Of a DNA stretch of 64,000 nucleotides, positions 47,774 to 58,799 are shown piece after piece. How positions within the stretch are numbered: position 1 is the first letter of the stretch; each line of letters starts with the position of its first letter. The stretch is from Symbiodinium sp. CCMP2592 (Eukaryota; Sar; Dinophyceae; Suessiales; Symbiodiniaceae). The stretch spans positions 927,444 through 991,443 of the forward strand of contig CAJNDT010000602.1 of NCBI GenBank assembly GCA_905221615.1, read 5' to 3'. The translations under genes and the position numbers were made by a program. The notes under the pieces were generated by a model. The model saw nothing but the letters and a program-made list of their open reading frames with translations, had not been told where the DNA came from and made no database searches.

Positions 47774-48055
47774 GGCGCTGACCCGTAGAGTACAATAAGC
47801 CGCTCGCTTCGTCTACGAATCGGACCTACGACCTACGAAAGTCTCGAAAGGCTTTGCGGCATTGCAACTGCACCGTCAACAGAAACATAACACGACCCTT
47901 CAATGACTTATTCCGATGGCTCCTTTTCTAGGGATACGAAGACTTGATGTTCAAAGTTCCCTCGTCAAGCTTCGTCCTATGATGTCGCTCTGTGATGCTC
48001 CTGCGACCGCACGGTCTCAAAGTGCCGAAAACCTACTATCCTCGCTTGCGGTCGC

Positions 48056-48251
48056 GGAGCGAGACCCAAGCATAAAATGCGGCATGGCAGAAGCATGCTT
48101 GCAATTAATCATTTAGGATCCTCAGACGATGGTTCAGCTTACGTGTGACCTGGTGGCAAGATGTGGGGCCTCGTTGCTGCCGGCTTGAAGGCCACATTGC
48201 TCCTGGCAAGGCTTGCACATCGCGAGTTCAGGGCCACAGACAAGTTACGGA
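48056..48251. other. Flank of the duplicated unit
   Basis: No repeat or open frame of interest seen. Confidence 0.5.
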
Positions 48252-48518
48252 TTAGCTTCTCGGGTTCCTTGCTGTATTTGGCTGGCACGAGTCGGCTTCC
48301 TTACTTGTGAATGATGCAACGCCGTCGGGGTAATACGAAGACCAGCAGATCGTAAAGAGATCTCCAGGCATTCCAGTCGGAATACCAATGTCTCTGAAGA
48401 CAGGCCTGACATCTGCAATGAGCAACCCCCCTCCTTCCGAAAACACAAAAACGGATGCGTCTCTTTGAGCGTTAGAGCGCCTCCAAAAGGGGAAGGATAC
48501 CCAGGCCCAGCTTGGCAT
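48252..48518 (-). CDS. Candidate exon, unknown protein
   Basis: The minus strand has natural composition: ASVFVFSEGGGLLIADV, RPVFRDIGIPTGMPGDLF and TICWSSYYPDGVASF. It lies upstream, on the coding strand, of the USP/PPPDE unit. Family not recognised; splice sites not settled. Confidence 0.35.
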   Translation of the reverse strand: MPSWAWVSFPFWRRSNAQRDASVFVFSEGGGLLIADVRPVFRDIGIPTGMPGDLFTICWSSYYPDGVASFTSKEADSCQPNTARNPRS

Positions 48519-48835
48519 CCTCGAAACTTCAGCTCTTGGGGCTTCACGGTTTAGGGGTTTTGGGTTTAGGGTTGCTCTTTGGGGGTGCAGGGTTCAGGGT
48601 TTGAGAGGTGGTTTGTCAGAGTCGAAATACAACAACCATAGCCATCATCCTTTGATACAACTTCAAATCTTGTACTAGCTGCTAGGATCTTCCTTTTCAC
48701 ATGCCGAGGCATAGCAGTCGTACTGGCACAAGGATTTTTTTCAGACGTGGGTTCGGAACGTGGGGCTCCAGGCTTGCAAGGCTTAAGCTTAACACGCCCG
48801 GGATGTTGGGGCTTGGGTCTGCCCGGGCCGAAGTC

Positions 48836-49027
48836 CTACACACCGTGAATTCCAATTGCAGATGCCTGGCAATCAATGGCAGCCAAGATGTGGGCGTTGT
48901 CCTGCAGATTCACCGTCAGGAAGAAGCTATCCACATCAATAGGACCCCTTGGCACGAAATCTCCATCTTCCACATATGTGTCTAAAAGCCAATGAATACA
49001 TAAGGTTTTGGGACACCTTGCAGGCAT
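48836..49027 (-). CDS. Candidate exon, unknown protein
   Basis: The minus strand reads DTYVEDGDFVPRGPIDVD, then SFFLTVNLQDNAHILAA. Protein-like but unplaced. It may belong with the 48252-48518 block in one gene. Confidence 0.3.
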   Translation of the reverse strand: MPARCPKTLCIHWLLDTYVEDGDFVPRGPIDVDSFFLTVNLQDNAHILAAIDCQASAIGIHGV

Positions 49028-49504
49028 CTAGCGTTCATCACGGTATACTTTTTTGCGCCTTTAGGCACTCTCTCATCCTGCAGACTCCCTTATGAAGCCG
49101 AGTCCACGGGCTGTGGGGGGCTGTAGGGTTGCAGGGTTCAGGGCTTAAGGGCTTCAGGGTTTTTAGGGTTTTGGGGTTTAGGGTTTAGGGGAGATGTCCT
49201 GGAACTTCAGAGTAATGGTGATGCCCTCCTCTTCGCACATGGCCTGACATCCGGGCGGCTGACGACATGAAGTGGCCGTAACTGGCTTCCTAGGAGCCCT
49301 CATAACCGTTCTGGCAAACTTGTAGTATCCCTTATAGAAACCCTCATAAGAACCCTCGCAGTAACAATCCTCATAGAAAGCCTTACACGAACCCCCAACA
49401 AGCCGCGAAGCGAGCCCTCAAACTTCGCCAAACCGACTCCCGAATCCTTACGGAGCCGCTTACAGGAAGGACTCTTTTGTTGGGGGCCTCACAAGGTAGG
49501 ATGA
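49028..49504. other. Intergenic DNA with telomere-like words and CCTTATAGAA repeats
   Basis: TTTAGGG-like words occur at ~49130-49195, and degenerate CCCTCATAAGAACCC-type repeats at ~49320-49400. No gene seen. Confidence 0.6.
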
Positions 49505-49566
49505 AGGTAGGTGTGATAGTCCCAAATAAGAGTCCTTATAGAAGGGATCCTTAATCCCACCTACCT
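49505..49566. repeat. Short foldback (62 bp)
   Basis: AGGTAGGTGTGAT at the left end pairs with ATCCCACCTACCT at the right end. It directly abuts the CCCTAAA array. Confidence 0.5.
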
Positions 49567-49645
49567 AAACCCTAAACCCTAAACCCTAAACCCCAAACCC
49601 TAAACCCTAAACCCTAAACCCTAAACCCTAAACCCTAAACCCTAA
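49565..49645. repeat. Interstitial (CCCTAAA)n array, about 11 units
   Basis: Near-perfect plant-type telomere heptamer on the C-rich strand, with one CCCCAAA variant. Sequence continues on both sides, so it is internal. Confidence 0.95.
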
Positions 49646-49737
49646 GGCTTCCGATTTTGGGAACCCCGAAAGGAGCCGCAACCCCCGCCAGATAGCCCGG
49701 GGGCCTGCTCCCGCTTGAAGGCAGCCTCGATAAAGAA

Positions 49738-49925
49738 CCTCATATTATAGTAAGAATAATAATAACAATAGTAATAATAATACTAATAATACTAGTAATA
49801 ATAATGGTAATAAGAATAATAATAATAATAATAGTAACAATAATAATAATAATAGTAATAATGATAGTAGTAATAATAGTAATAACAATAGTAATAATAA
49901 TTAATATGAATAATAATATATTATA
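49738..49925. repeat. (AAT)n-rich microsatellite
   Basis: AATAATAATAGTAATAAT-type trinucleotide repeat over ~190 bp. The plus-strand frame through it is an artefact. Confidence 0.95.
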
Positions 49926-50699
49926 CTATAATTTACTCGGTAGTGGTCTAGGGGGTCTAGGGCTATTCGGGTTTACAGGTTCGGGGTCTAGGCTTTAGGG
50001 CTACGGGGTGTTCAGGGCTTGGGGATTAGGGCTACTCGGGCACAGGGTTGCGGGCTACTCGGGTTTAGGGCTTCGGGCCATGTGATATCACACGGATGTT
50101 TACGGGTCCGGTAAGAGGTATTACAAGAGGTACTACAAGGCTAAGGGTTTGGGGTCAGGGTTTGAGGTTTTATGTGCTGTTCGAGTTTACGGTTTTCCAA
50201 GTTTTCCAGCTTCAGGATTTTTGTTTGGGTTCGGTTGTTCGTGGCCCGGGGTGGGTGGTCATGAGTGTTCATTTAAGGACCAGCCTGCTTCTGGGAGACT
50301 GCAAAGAGAGGTCACTAGCCAAATGCTCATTCTCTGCTTGCAACTTGAAAACTCAATCACAGTAGGCGATTACTTCGTTGAACGTTTCCAACCTCCAAAA
50401 TCTGGCCCTCGGGAGTAATTGTGCTGACTCTCTTTCGTCTGCTGGCGATTGATTCAACACAGAAATTCTACTGCATGCTCAATAGCAGCGCTGTTGTCGG
50501 ATAGGCCCCAGAAGCTGTAACCTAGCAAATTATGCTTTGCAGTCTATACCCTGTGAACACCGGCTCGTCAACATCGCTGACGGAAGAGGTTAGCGTGTGT
50601 CCGCCACAACACAATAGGATACATCTCCCCTGGGTGCTGCGATAAGCAGATGCAGCACAAGACCCGGCAGTTGGCCATAGCGACAGCCCCACCATTACA
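49926..50699. other. Intergenic DNA, G/T-rich degenerate repeats
   Basis: GGGCTACTCGGGTTTAGGG-like words occupy ~49940-50090. The rest is unstructured and no gene is seen. Confidence 0.6.
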
Positions 50700-53195
50700 G
50701 GTTGAATCTCCCTTGGGTAATGCCGAAAGCAGATGCCCCGCAGGGCCCGTCAGCCGGCGACCGTCGTAGGAGGTACTGTTCTGCCGTGGCTCTGGTAAGG
50801 GACCAAACCGAAATTCCAGTCTCTCCCTGTGGCAAGCGACGGCCGAAAGGGTAGAATAGAAGTCTCACCCATTGACCCCCCATCCTCCCGCATCCCGTGC
50901 CAGAGACATATGTTGCAGGCCAGGGAGCATTTAAATGCTGCAATGGCCCTCGGAGTCCAAGACACATCTGTCAGGTCCATGTCTTAGTGAGAACTGCAAA
51001 GTCTTCTGACCGCATGGACGGTACGCGGCGCGGTAGGATGCCAACACACACACACACACAATGCAACTCCCTTGGGTAATGCCGAAAGCAGATGGCCCGC
51101 GGGCCTGTCAGCCGGCGACCGTCATAGGAGGTAGTGTTCTGCCGTGGCTCTGGTAAGGGACCAAACCGAAATTCCAGTCTGTCCCTGTGGCAAGCGACGG
51201 CTGAAAGGGTAGACTTCTCACCCATTGGCCCTACATCATCCCACATCCCGTGCCAGAGACACATGTTGCAGGCCAATCCTTCCCCTACGAGGGTTGTTCG
51301 TAGTGGTTGATAGAGCCAGGGAGAATTGAAATGCTGCAATGGCCCTCGGAGTCCAAGACACATCTGTCAGGTCCATGTCTTAGTGAGAACTGCGAAATGC
51401 GACAGCTCTTCTGACCGCATGGACGGTACTCGGCAGGACGCCAACACACACAATGCAACTCGCTTGGGTGATGCCGAAAGCAGATGCCCCGCAGGGTCTG
51501 TCAGCCGGCGACCGTCGTAGGAGGTATTGTTCTGCCGTGGCTCTGGTAAGGGACCAAACCGAACTTCCAGTCTGTCCCTGTGGCAAGCGACGGCTGAAAG
51601 TGTAGACTTTTCACCCCTTGGCCCTACATCATCCCACATCCCGTGCCAGAGACATATGTTGCAGGCCAATGCTTCCCCTACGAGGGTTGTTCGTACTGTA
51701 ATGGTCGATACAGCCAGGGAGAATTGGAATGCTGCAACGGCCCTCGGAGTCCAAGACACATCTGTCAGGTCCATGTCTTAGTGAGAACTGCGAAATGCGA
51801 CAGCTCTTCTGACCGCATGGACGGTACTCGGTAGGACGCCAACACGCACGATGCAACTCCCTTGGGTAATGCCGAAAGCAGATGCCCGGCAGGGCCCGTC
51901 AGCCGGCGACCGTCATAGGAGGTATTGTTCTGCCGTGGCTCTGGTAAGGGACCAAACCGAAATTCCAGTCTGTCCCTGTGGCAAGCGACGGCCGAAAGGG
52001 TAGAATAGAAGTCTCACCCATTGACCCTACATCCTCCCGCATCCCGTGCCAGAGACATATGTTGCAGGCCAATCCTTCCCCTACGAGGGTTGTTCGTAGT
52101 GGTTGATAGAGCCAGGGAGAATTGAAATGCTGCAATGGCCCTCGGAGTCCAAGACACATCTGTCAGGTCCATGTCTTAGTGAGAACTGCAAAGTCTTCTG
52201 ACCGCATGGACGGTACGCGGCGCGGTAGGATGCCAACACACACACACAATGCAACTCCCTTGGGTAATGCCGAAAGCAGATGGCCCGCGGGCCTGTCAGC
52301 CGGCGACCGTCATAGGAGGTAGTGTTCTGCCGTGGCTCTGGTAAGGGACCAAACCGAAATTCCAGTCTGTCCCTGTGGCAAGCGACGGCTGAAAGGGTAG
52401 ACTTCTCACCCATTGGCCCTACATCATCCCACATCCCGTGCCAGAGACACATGTTGCAGGCCAATCCTTCCCCTACGAGGGTTGTTCGTAGTGGTTGATA
52501 GAGCCAGGGAGAATTGAAATGCTGCAATGGCCCTCGGAGTCCAAGACACATCTGTCAGGTCCATGTCTTAGTGAGAACTGCGAAATGCGACAGCTCTTCT
52601 GACCGCATGGACGGTACTCGGCAGGACGCCAACACACACAATGCAACTCCCTTGGGTAATGCCGAAAGCAGATGCCCCGCAGGGCCCGTCAGCCGGCGAC
52701 CGTCATAGGAGGTATCGCTCTGCCGTTGCTCTGGTAAGGGACCAAACCGAAATTCCAGTCTGTCCCTGTGGCAAGCGACGGCTGAAAGGGCAGACTTTTC
52801 ACCCATTGGCCCTCCATCATCCCACATCCCGTGCCAGAGACATATGTTGCAGGCCAATCCTTCCCCCGCTGTTGATCGAGGGTTGTTCGTAGTGGTTGAT
52901 AGAGCCAGGGAGAATTGGAATGCTGCAATGGCCCTCGGAGTCCAAGACACATCTGTCAGGTCCATGTCTTAGTGAGAACTGCAAAGTGCGACAGCTCTTC
53001 TGACCGCATGGACGGTACTCGGCAGGACGCCAACACACACACACACACACACAATGCACCTCCCTTGGGTAATGCCGAAAGCAGATGCCCCGCAGGGCCT
53101 GTCAGCCGGCGACCGTCATAGGAGGTATTGTTCTGCCGTGGCTCTGGTAAGGGACCAAACCGAAATTCGAGTCTGTCCCTGTGGCAAGCCACAGC
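50700..53195. repeat. Tandem satellite, about 6.3 units of 359-413 bp
   Basis: CCTTGGGTAATGCCGAAAGC (or a one-base variant) starts at 50711, 51070, 51462, 51860, 52258, 52650 and 53063. The periods are 359, 392, 398, 398, 392 and 413. Each unit contains the conserved blocks GGACCAAACCGAAATTCCAG, CCGTGCCAGAGACA and GGCCCTCGGAGTCCAAGACA, plus a (CA)n tract of variable length that accounts for part of the length variation. The first unit lacks the CCTTCCCCTACGAGGGTTG block. Minus-strand frames of 75-156 codons run through the units but shift with (CA)n length, so I do not call genes. No rRNA, tRNA or spliced-leader sequence seen. Confidence 0.93.
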
Positions 53196-53227
53196 CGCAA
53201 CCAAACCTTCAAGTTGGACAACCTCCA

Positions 53228-53333
53228 CTTGGAGGATCATGGGACTTAGTAAGTAAGGTTATAGCTAAGGTACAGTTACTTATAACCCCAATTAAGGTAC
53301 TTGTAACCTAGCTGACTACCATGATCCTCCAAG
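53228..53333. repeat. MITE-like foldback element (106 bp)
   Basis: Perfect 15-bp terminal inverted repeats CTTGGAGGATCATGG / CCATGATCCTCCAAG flank a core that shares GGGACTTAGTAAGTA with the 12258-12351 element. It sits between the satellite and the myosin exon. Confidence 0.8.
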
Positions 53334-53357
53334 CACAGCTCGAAGCTTAGGCCAGGG

Positions 53358-53420
53358 CTGGTGCAGGCGCTCGTTGCAGTAGTTAATGAAAAGCTGCTCC
53401 AGCGAGTTGTGCTTGAAGGC
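53358..53420 (-). CDS. Myosin motor-domain exon fragment (relay helix)
   Basis: On the minus strand, after a CCAAGAG acceptor, the sequence reads AFKHNSLEQLFINYCNERL. The myosin head signature here is N-S-F/L-E-Q-L-C-I-N-Y-x-N-E-K-L-Q, so the match is strong over 15 residues. The upstream D-I-F-G-F-E block is not adjacent, so it would be in another exon. The donor is non-canonical (possibly GC), as reported for dinoflagellates. It may be part of a live gene with long introns or an isolated remnant. Confidence 0.6.
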
Positions 53421-55700
53421 CTCTTGGCAATATCCTCTTCACGAGAACTCAAATCACGGCTGTCGGACCGTTTGGGGTTTAGGGGTTTAGGGTTTAGGAA
53501 CAACCGTCACAATTTCTCCAAGAACCCGGCCTAAATAAGAGGTTTCACGTGCTTTAACTGCAGCTGCTGCTGTCATCCCCTGGACGCTGCCGCAGACCAA
53601 CCCATTGCAATATAAAGCATCATCACATCCCACCGTGTATGGTAACAAACGTCCCCCGCCCTCTTCAGAAAAAAGAATCAAGCCATCAAGCCCCGAACCC
53701 CATAAACCAAATACCAAAACTCAACCCCGACTCAACCCCTGCAAGCCCAAAGCAATGCCTCGAAACCGAAAATGTCCAAGACGCCAGCAAACCTCAGCGC
53801 AGCAAGGCGGCCGAGAACATGGAGAACCCTTACGCCTGAAGCTCTGCGTCAAGGGTTGCATGATGGATCTAGTCCAAGGCGTTAGAGAGTGGCCCGAGCT
53901 TTGCAATCTTTGAATGGCGCACGTGTGTGACTTCGGCATCCGATAAAGCCCTTAACCCTAAACCCAAAAAAAAACAAGAGCCCAAACAGAATTGCAAGCC
54001 CTGCCGAGACGACGGCGGCAGATTCGGCGATGTGGCCGCACCTCCGAGGTTTTCTCTGGTTTGCAAGGTTTGTCTTAGGGCACACTCTCTCCTGCCAGCC
54101 TCTTCTGCTGCTCTGGCTTGATCTTATGGTCAAAGACAGCCTCTCTGGAACCCTTGTGAAGCCGTGATAGCAGAAATTCATCAAATGGTTTGCGATTTCC
54201 TTAGCAAAGCCATGTAAATCCATTTTGAAACCTCTCTGCAGAACCAGTTTAAAACCCTCATACAACCCTTTCAATCCGCTGGACGCCGGTTTGAAAACCG
54301 TATAGCTCTCTTTTGTTCAATAAGCGGCCTAAAAAAGTTCTATCTTTAAAAAACTAGACCAAGATGCATAAGGCATAAGGTCAGAAAGTTTAAAGTTCTC
54401 CCATCGTCTAAATCAGATAGGACCCTTCCAAAACCTTCACAAAGACCGTATAACAGTTTCAAGTGCGTGGAAACTGAAGCCCCTGGGTGCACCTCCCCGG
54501 CTGCGGGTGTTGATCAGGCGCACGGCCCAGAGGAAGAGTGCCTCTCTACGCGTTCTTGTTTCCCTAGAACATGTTCAGGAATTTAGGTTTTAGAGACTTT
54601 AGAGGTTAAGGGTTTCAGGTTTAGGATTCAGGCTTCAGGGTTGCAGGGCTTGGCGTTCATTTCTGTGTGGGTTGAGGATTTGAGCTTTTCAGGCCGCTTC
54701 CTGAGCCGTTGCGCTTCCGAAGAACGCGGGTTTGGCACTCGCAGGTGGCGAGCGACCTCACCATTACCAACACAAACCGACGGCCTCAACCGGGCTTGAC
54801 AGCCTCAGCATTCCTCAGCCAAGGCAGGCACGCCAAATCGCTGTCAAGCAGAAGTAGGTCCTAACTGCACACCGCTTGCATCGCCCATGCCGCTTTCGAC
54901 GGTTTCCTCCACACTGGTGCCTCACGGCGCAAGCCGCTTTCTGTGAGTCCAGAGCGCCACAGCGCGCCCGTGTGGGGATTACGTACGTGTGATGGCGGTG
55001 GCGAGCAAGTATGCACGAGCCAAGCTCCGCACGTCACCATCTCCCGCACATGCGTATCTTCCAAACGCCAACACATGCTTCAAATCCGAGCCTGTTGCAA
55101 CTCTTGCGCTGTCAAATGTCACAATGCCACTCACGAAAAAGGCTGTAATGTGAATTCATGGCATGCCGCAGTCGATTCGCATCATCAGCTCGTATCACCT
55201 CTATGCTGCAAAACCCTATAGTTGGGCATGCCCATGCTCCTATGCGGGGCTTCGGGAGATACGGAAACGTCTGGCATCGTCTGGCCATGTGATGCTAAAT
55301 TTGTTCCAATAGCCTTCGCAGGTCTCCGCTTCGGCAACTCTGCTCTCGTACAAGTCCCCATCAGTATCGATGATGTAGAAGTGAGTGTAAGGCCAGGAGG
55401 TGACGCAGAGTATGTATAAGTCGGACACGTACTCCGGTTGTCAGCAGACTTCAACTCGAGATGCTGACACACCATGCTCTTTGCAGCAAGCTTCAAGGTA
55501 TCTTCTGAAATAAAGCACGCAGTCTGCTTCTTCGTGCTTCTTCCATCTGACCGAACACGTGCTCCACTCGCAAACACCAGGCAGTCAGGTTGTCTTATGC
55601 AGCACGCCAGAAAAGCCCTACGAGCTGAACTTCGCATCTTCACACGACGCATGACAGACGACCTGCATTACGAGCGCTGTGGTCCTTCCCGTCGCGATGT
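53421..55700. other. Probable intron or intergenic DNA
   Basis: Holds TTTAGGG-like words (53470-53495, 53950-53970, 54570-54650). Minus-strand stretches at ~53510-53690 (LYCNGLVCGSVQGMTAAAA) and 55240-55428 (HFYIIDTDGDLYESRVAEAE) look protein-like but are unplaced. Confidence 0.45.
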
Positions 55701-55734
55701 GTATACTCCCCAACTCCTGTGGCTAGTGTTCGCC

Positions 55735-55795
55735 GAAGGCCTCGTACAAGGATCGCGCGATGGACTGGGTCAGCTCCGCAGCCTGGGTGGGCCTG
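55735..55795 (-). CDS. Possible second myosin-type exon (weak)
   Basis: The minus strand, after a polypyrimidine-AG acceptor, reads AAELTQSIARSLYEAFGEH. This resembles the A-L-A-K-x-x-Y-x-x-L-F segment that precedes the relay helix in myosin heads, and it lies 2.3 kb upstream of the relay exon on the coding strand. The match is short and could be chance. Confidence 0.25.
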
Positions 55796-55849
55796 GGCTG
55801 AAGAAAATGCAACCGGAATTTCAGGAATCTTAGGCAAAGCTGAACTGCT

Positions 55850-58094
55850 GAACCGCCAGCAGGCCTACATGTAAGAAAGCTTGAAATACATTGAAATACC
55901 ATAGAACCCTAAACCTGAACACCTAAACCTTCAAGCCCAGCACCGGAAACCTGCAATCCTAAACCCCAAACCCTCTACGACTTTCCTCAATGCTCTCGGG
56001 CTCCCGGCGTGAGCGGAGAGGACACGATGGAGCCCCGCGGCCTTGCTGAAAGCAAGGTCACAGGGCTTGGGGCCCCGACTTCCGAAGGCTCTGAAGGGTC
56101 TGAAGGCTGGACTGGTTCCGAAGGCTCAGAAGCCCTTGAGCCTTTGCAGCAGAGAACTCATCGTCATTACTTTCCCTTCTTGCTGATCATGTTATGTCGT
56201 GCATACATACATACACACATACATACATACGTACGTACATACATACATACATACAGACATACATACATACATACATGTGTGTAGACATATATATATATAT
56301 ATATATACCATTATGTATGTGCACATGTGCTGGCCATTAACGAGATGAAACATCAAACTCATGACGAGGCAGTATGATCTTCGTCAAGCACAGTAGAAGC
56401 CGATACAGTAGTTCATGGAAGCAGAATAATGACAACTTCCGTGCTTTTCGAACCATTCTCTGGGGACTTCTCTCGGGCATGGGTCCCGATGGTGCAGGAA
56501 CTACTTTAACAATCACCTGAAAAAACAAAAAAACTAAATCCTTAACACCCTTACCCTTGAGCTAAAGGATCCATCACACCTGATCATCTCCACATGATGC
56601 TAAGTACCATGCATCTTCCGCTTCTTGGTGCTGAGTGCCACCTGCACTGCCACGCGCATGCATCCGGGCTTCGGGGTGCAGGGTCAACGCGTTTCGGGCT
56701 GGGGGGAGCTGGCACTGCTGCAGGGTTCAGACTTAACCTTTGCTGGAAAATATGAGAGACCCCTGCAGCGAATAGCTCGGTCCAGAGATCTCGAGCAAAA
56801 GTTCCCTTGGCTTGGGAGCTTAAGAGTCTGGAGGCGATAGAAAGCCACGTCGGATGCAGTCGGCTTAGGATTACAGGATAACGAGCCGGACATTCACCTC
56901 CCTGGCTGCCCCATCACCAAGAAGTAAGAAAAGACGACAAAGCAAAGACAAGCAGAAAAGAATAAGGAAAAGAAGAAAGAGTGGCAATAACCAAGAATGA
57001 GCAAGCAAGCTGAGACGCAATGGAACGACGGCCACGGCCACAGCCGTGGCAAACGACAATGGTAAGAGCACCAGGAGATGGACGAGCAGAAACATGTTCA
57101 GTAGAAAACTGCTGTGTCGTTGACTTCTCGCTTGAAGGAAGCCCTTTTTCAGATTGCCTCCAAGAGGGCAGGCTGCACTCCCAGCAAGGCGGCGAGGTCC
57201 TCAAAGGTCTCCGGGGTGGAGCAGACCTGAAGTCCGACTCAGCTTTGATTTGGTGTTCTAGGGCTTTGCTTCGATGATTAAGGGGTTTGGGCCTTTGGTG
57301 GACTTTCGTTCATGTTTAGGGATGTTTTCAACGTTCCCAAATTAGGGTGTGGGGTTTAGGGATGTCTAGTGACTCACGCAGGCCTCTGCGATTTGGGGTT
57401 CTCGGTTCAGGGTTTGGTGGGGTTCTGAAGCATGTGGGCTTCCGAGATGGGTACGGGTGTTTCGGGTTTGGTCAAGCCGGGCCTTATTGCACGGTCCATA
57501 TTACGGTGGAGGGTCTTCTTTCCAGGATCAAAATACTCAGCCAGGTTATACGCAAAATTATGAGCCCCCCTCGTCTACCTGCTGACAAGACGTAGCTATC
57601 ATCTGTACAAGAAGGGCGATGGGAGTCAGGAATTCGGGCTTCGTGAACACAGCGGATACGTAGCGTCGAGAGTCTCAAATCTACCAAACCACCCCAGCCC
57701 TCAGAATGCTAGAATGCTTCTGAAGCCCTAAAATCGATCAAGCCAGAACAGGTCATATCCTTGAAAAGACAAGAATCGTGAAAGGCTTCTTCGGCACATC
57801 CTGTTTCGGCTTGGAAGCCTTGACTCCCACACGAACCAGCACACTCTCGGACCCCTGTAGACTCTAAGCATCTTGGCCAAGGTACAGCTGCCTCACCACC
57901 GTGAGATTCCCCGACCCACTGGACCTGCTGTGGGAGGCAGGGTCTCAGGATTCTCCTAGCTCTGGGCTTCAGATGAACCTTTGCCTTGGGCTCTGTGCAG
58001 ATCTTCGGATCGGGAGCTCCAGGCCGAGCAGCTTTGCGGGAGTTCGGGCTTGGGATGGCCGGTCTTCACGAACTGATGCCTATGATGACCGTGT
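55850..58094. other. Intergenic or intronic DNA with telomere-like words and microsatellite
   Basis: CCCTAAAC-like words lie near 55910-55975, (CATA)n at 56200-56310, and TTTAGGG-like words near 57310-57420. Frames here are short or compositionally odd; I call none. Confidence 0.5.
56200..56310. repeat. (CATA)n and (TA)n compound microsatellite
   Basis: CATACATACATACACA repeats with GTACGTAC interruptions, followed by about 12 TA units. Confidence 0.95.
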
Positions 58095-58196
58095 GGGAGT
58101 TTCCGAAAGTTAGGGGTACCTTGTGTTGGGGCCATTATAATAAGGATCCTACTAAGTGGGGTACTATATTCGGGTCCCCTATTTTCTGAAACCCCC
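58095..58196. repeat. MITE-like foldback element (102 bp)
   Basis: GGGAGTTTCCGAAAGTTAGG at the left end pairs imperfectly with CCTATTTTCTGAAACCCCC at the right end. The arms continue nearly to the centre (AAGGATCCT). No coding capacity. Confidence 0.55.
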
Positions 58197-58408
58197 GTGT
58201 ACGTGTGTAAGCCGGAAGACCGATGTCCTAGGCACAGGCGACGAAGTCTCACGGAAAAGCATCCCGAGACAGTCGGCAAGCAGGTGTCACGCGGCCACTC
58301 TTCTCGCAAGCAGGTGGGGTCTGTTTGGAGTTTCTTCGTAGGAACACTCTTTCCAAGATCCTACAGTAAGCCGATGAAACGATATGGAGCTTTGCCACAG
58401 GCATTTCG

Positions 58409-58763
58409 TTAACACCATCCGTCTGTACAGTCGTTGTCACTTCCCGATGAAGGCGCCTGGGCTCCATCTGGGACAAGGGGGAGGGCAATGTGGTTGAGAG
58501 ACGTCCGCGCGTTCGGACTCACTTCGGTGAGCTGATGGCAGTATTTAACGTGCTTGTTGTAGTACTCGATGGACACGACGTCAGCCGGCCTTGCTGGAAT
58601 CACGAATTGGATCCCCGCCTGCAGGAGAAGCACTGCGTGCTCTGCGATGATGAAGCAAATCAACTGCATGCCGAAGGAATACGTGCTCATCGGGTAGAAG
58701 AACACCGTGAAAAGCCCAACATTGGCCCCAACGGCGAACACATTGATGGCATTGAAGATGTTC
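58409..58763 (-). CDS. Anoctamin/TMEM16-like terminal exon
   Basis: After a good acceptor (CTATTTCCTTCTTGAG) the frame runs 118 codons to a TAA. It holds NIFNAINVFAVGANVGLF (membrane helix), a second helix from QLICFIIAEHAVLLLQAG, and QFVIPARPADVVSIEYYNKH. Anoctamins end with exactly this layout: a helix, then an E-H-containing helix followed by I-P-D-x-P-x-x-V and a charged helix. They are calcium-activated channels or lipid scramblases in membranes. The Asp of I-P-D is Ala here. The remaining ~45 residues are a hydrophilic tail. Family call is by pattern only. Confidence 0.5.
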
Positions 58764-58799
58764 CTCAAGAAGGAAATAGGCTATAGGCGAAGCCGGGCG

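Larger units (their letters stand above)
44757..48055 (-). repeat. 3.3-kb duplicated gene unit, copy A
   Basis: Matches 59467-60785 at both ends: from GATCCCTCAGCTGCTGCAGT near 44780 rightward, and from AGCAGGAGCGCGCCTC near 47735 to the GACCGCACGGTCTCAAAG block near 48010. The central 1.9 kb (about 45795-47735), holding the USP sequence and most of the PPPDE domain, is absent from the other copy. Same orientation in both. Confidence 0.85.

Noticed and set aside
50700-53195. Idea that the tandem array is a spliced-leader, 5S or U-RNA cluster
   Set aside because: No spliced-leader (CCGTAGCCATTTTGGCTC) or recognisable 5S sequence was found on reading either strand.
50700-53195. CRISPR-like array
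   Set aside because: Units are ~390 bp with no short repeat and unique spacer pattern, and the DNA is eukaryotic in character.
50750-53240. Many 75-156-codon frames on both strands in the satellite
   Set aside because: They repeat with the unit and change phase with the (CA)n length; no family match and no consistent start.
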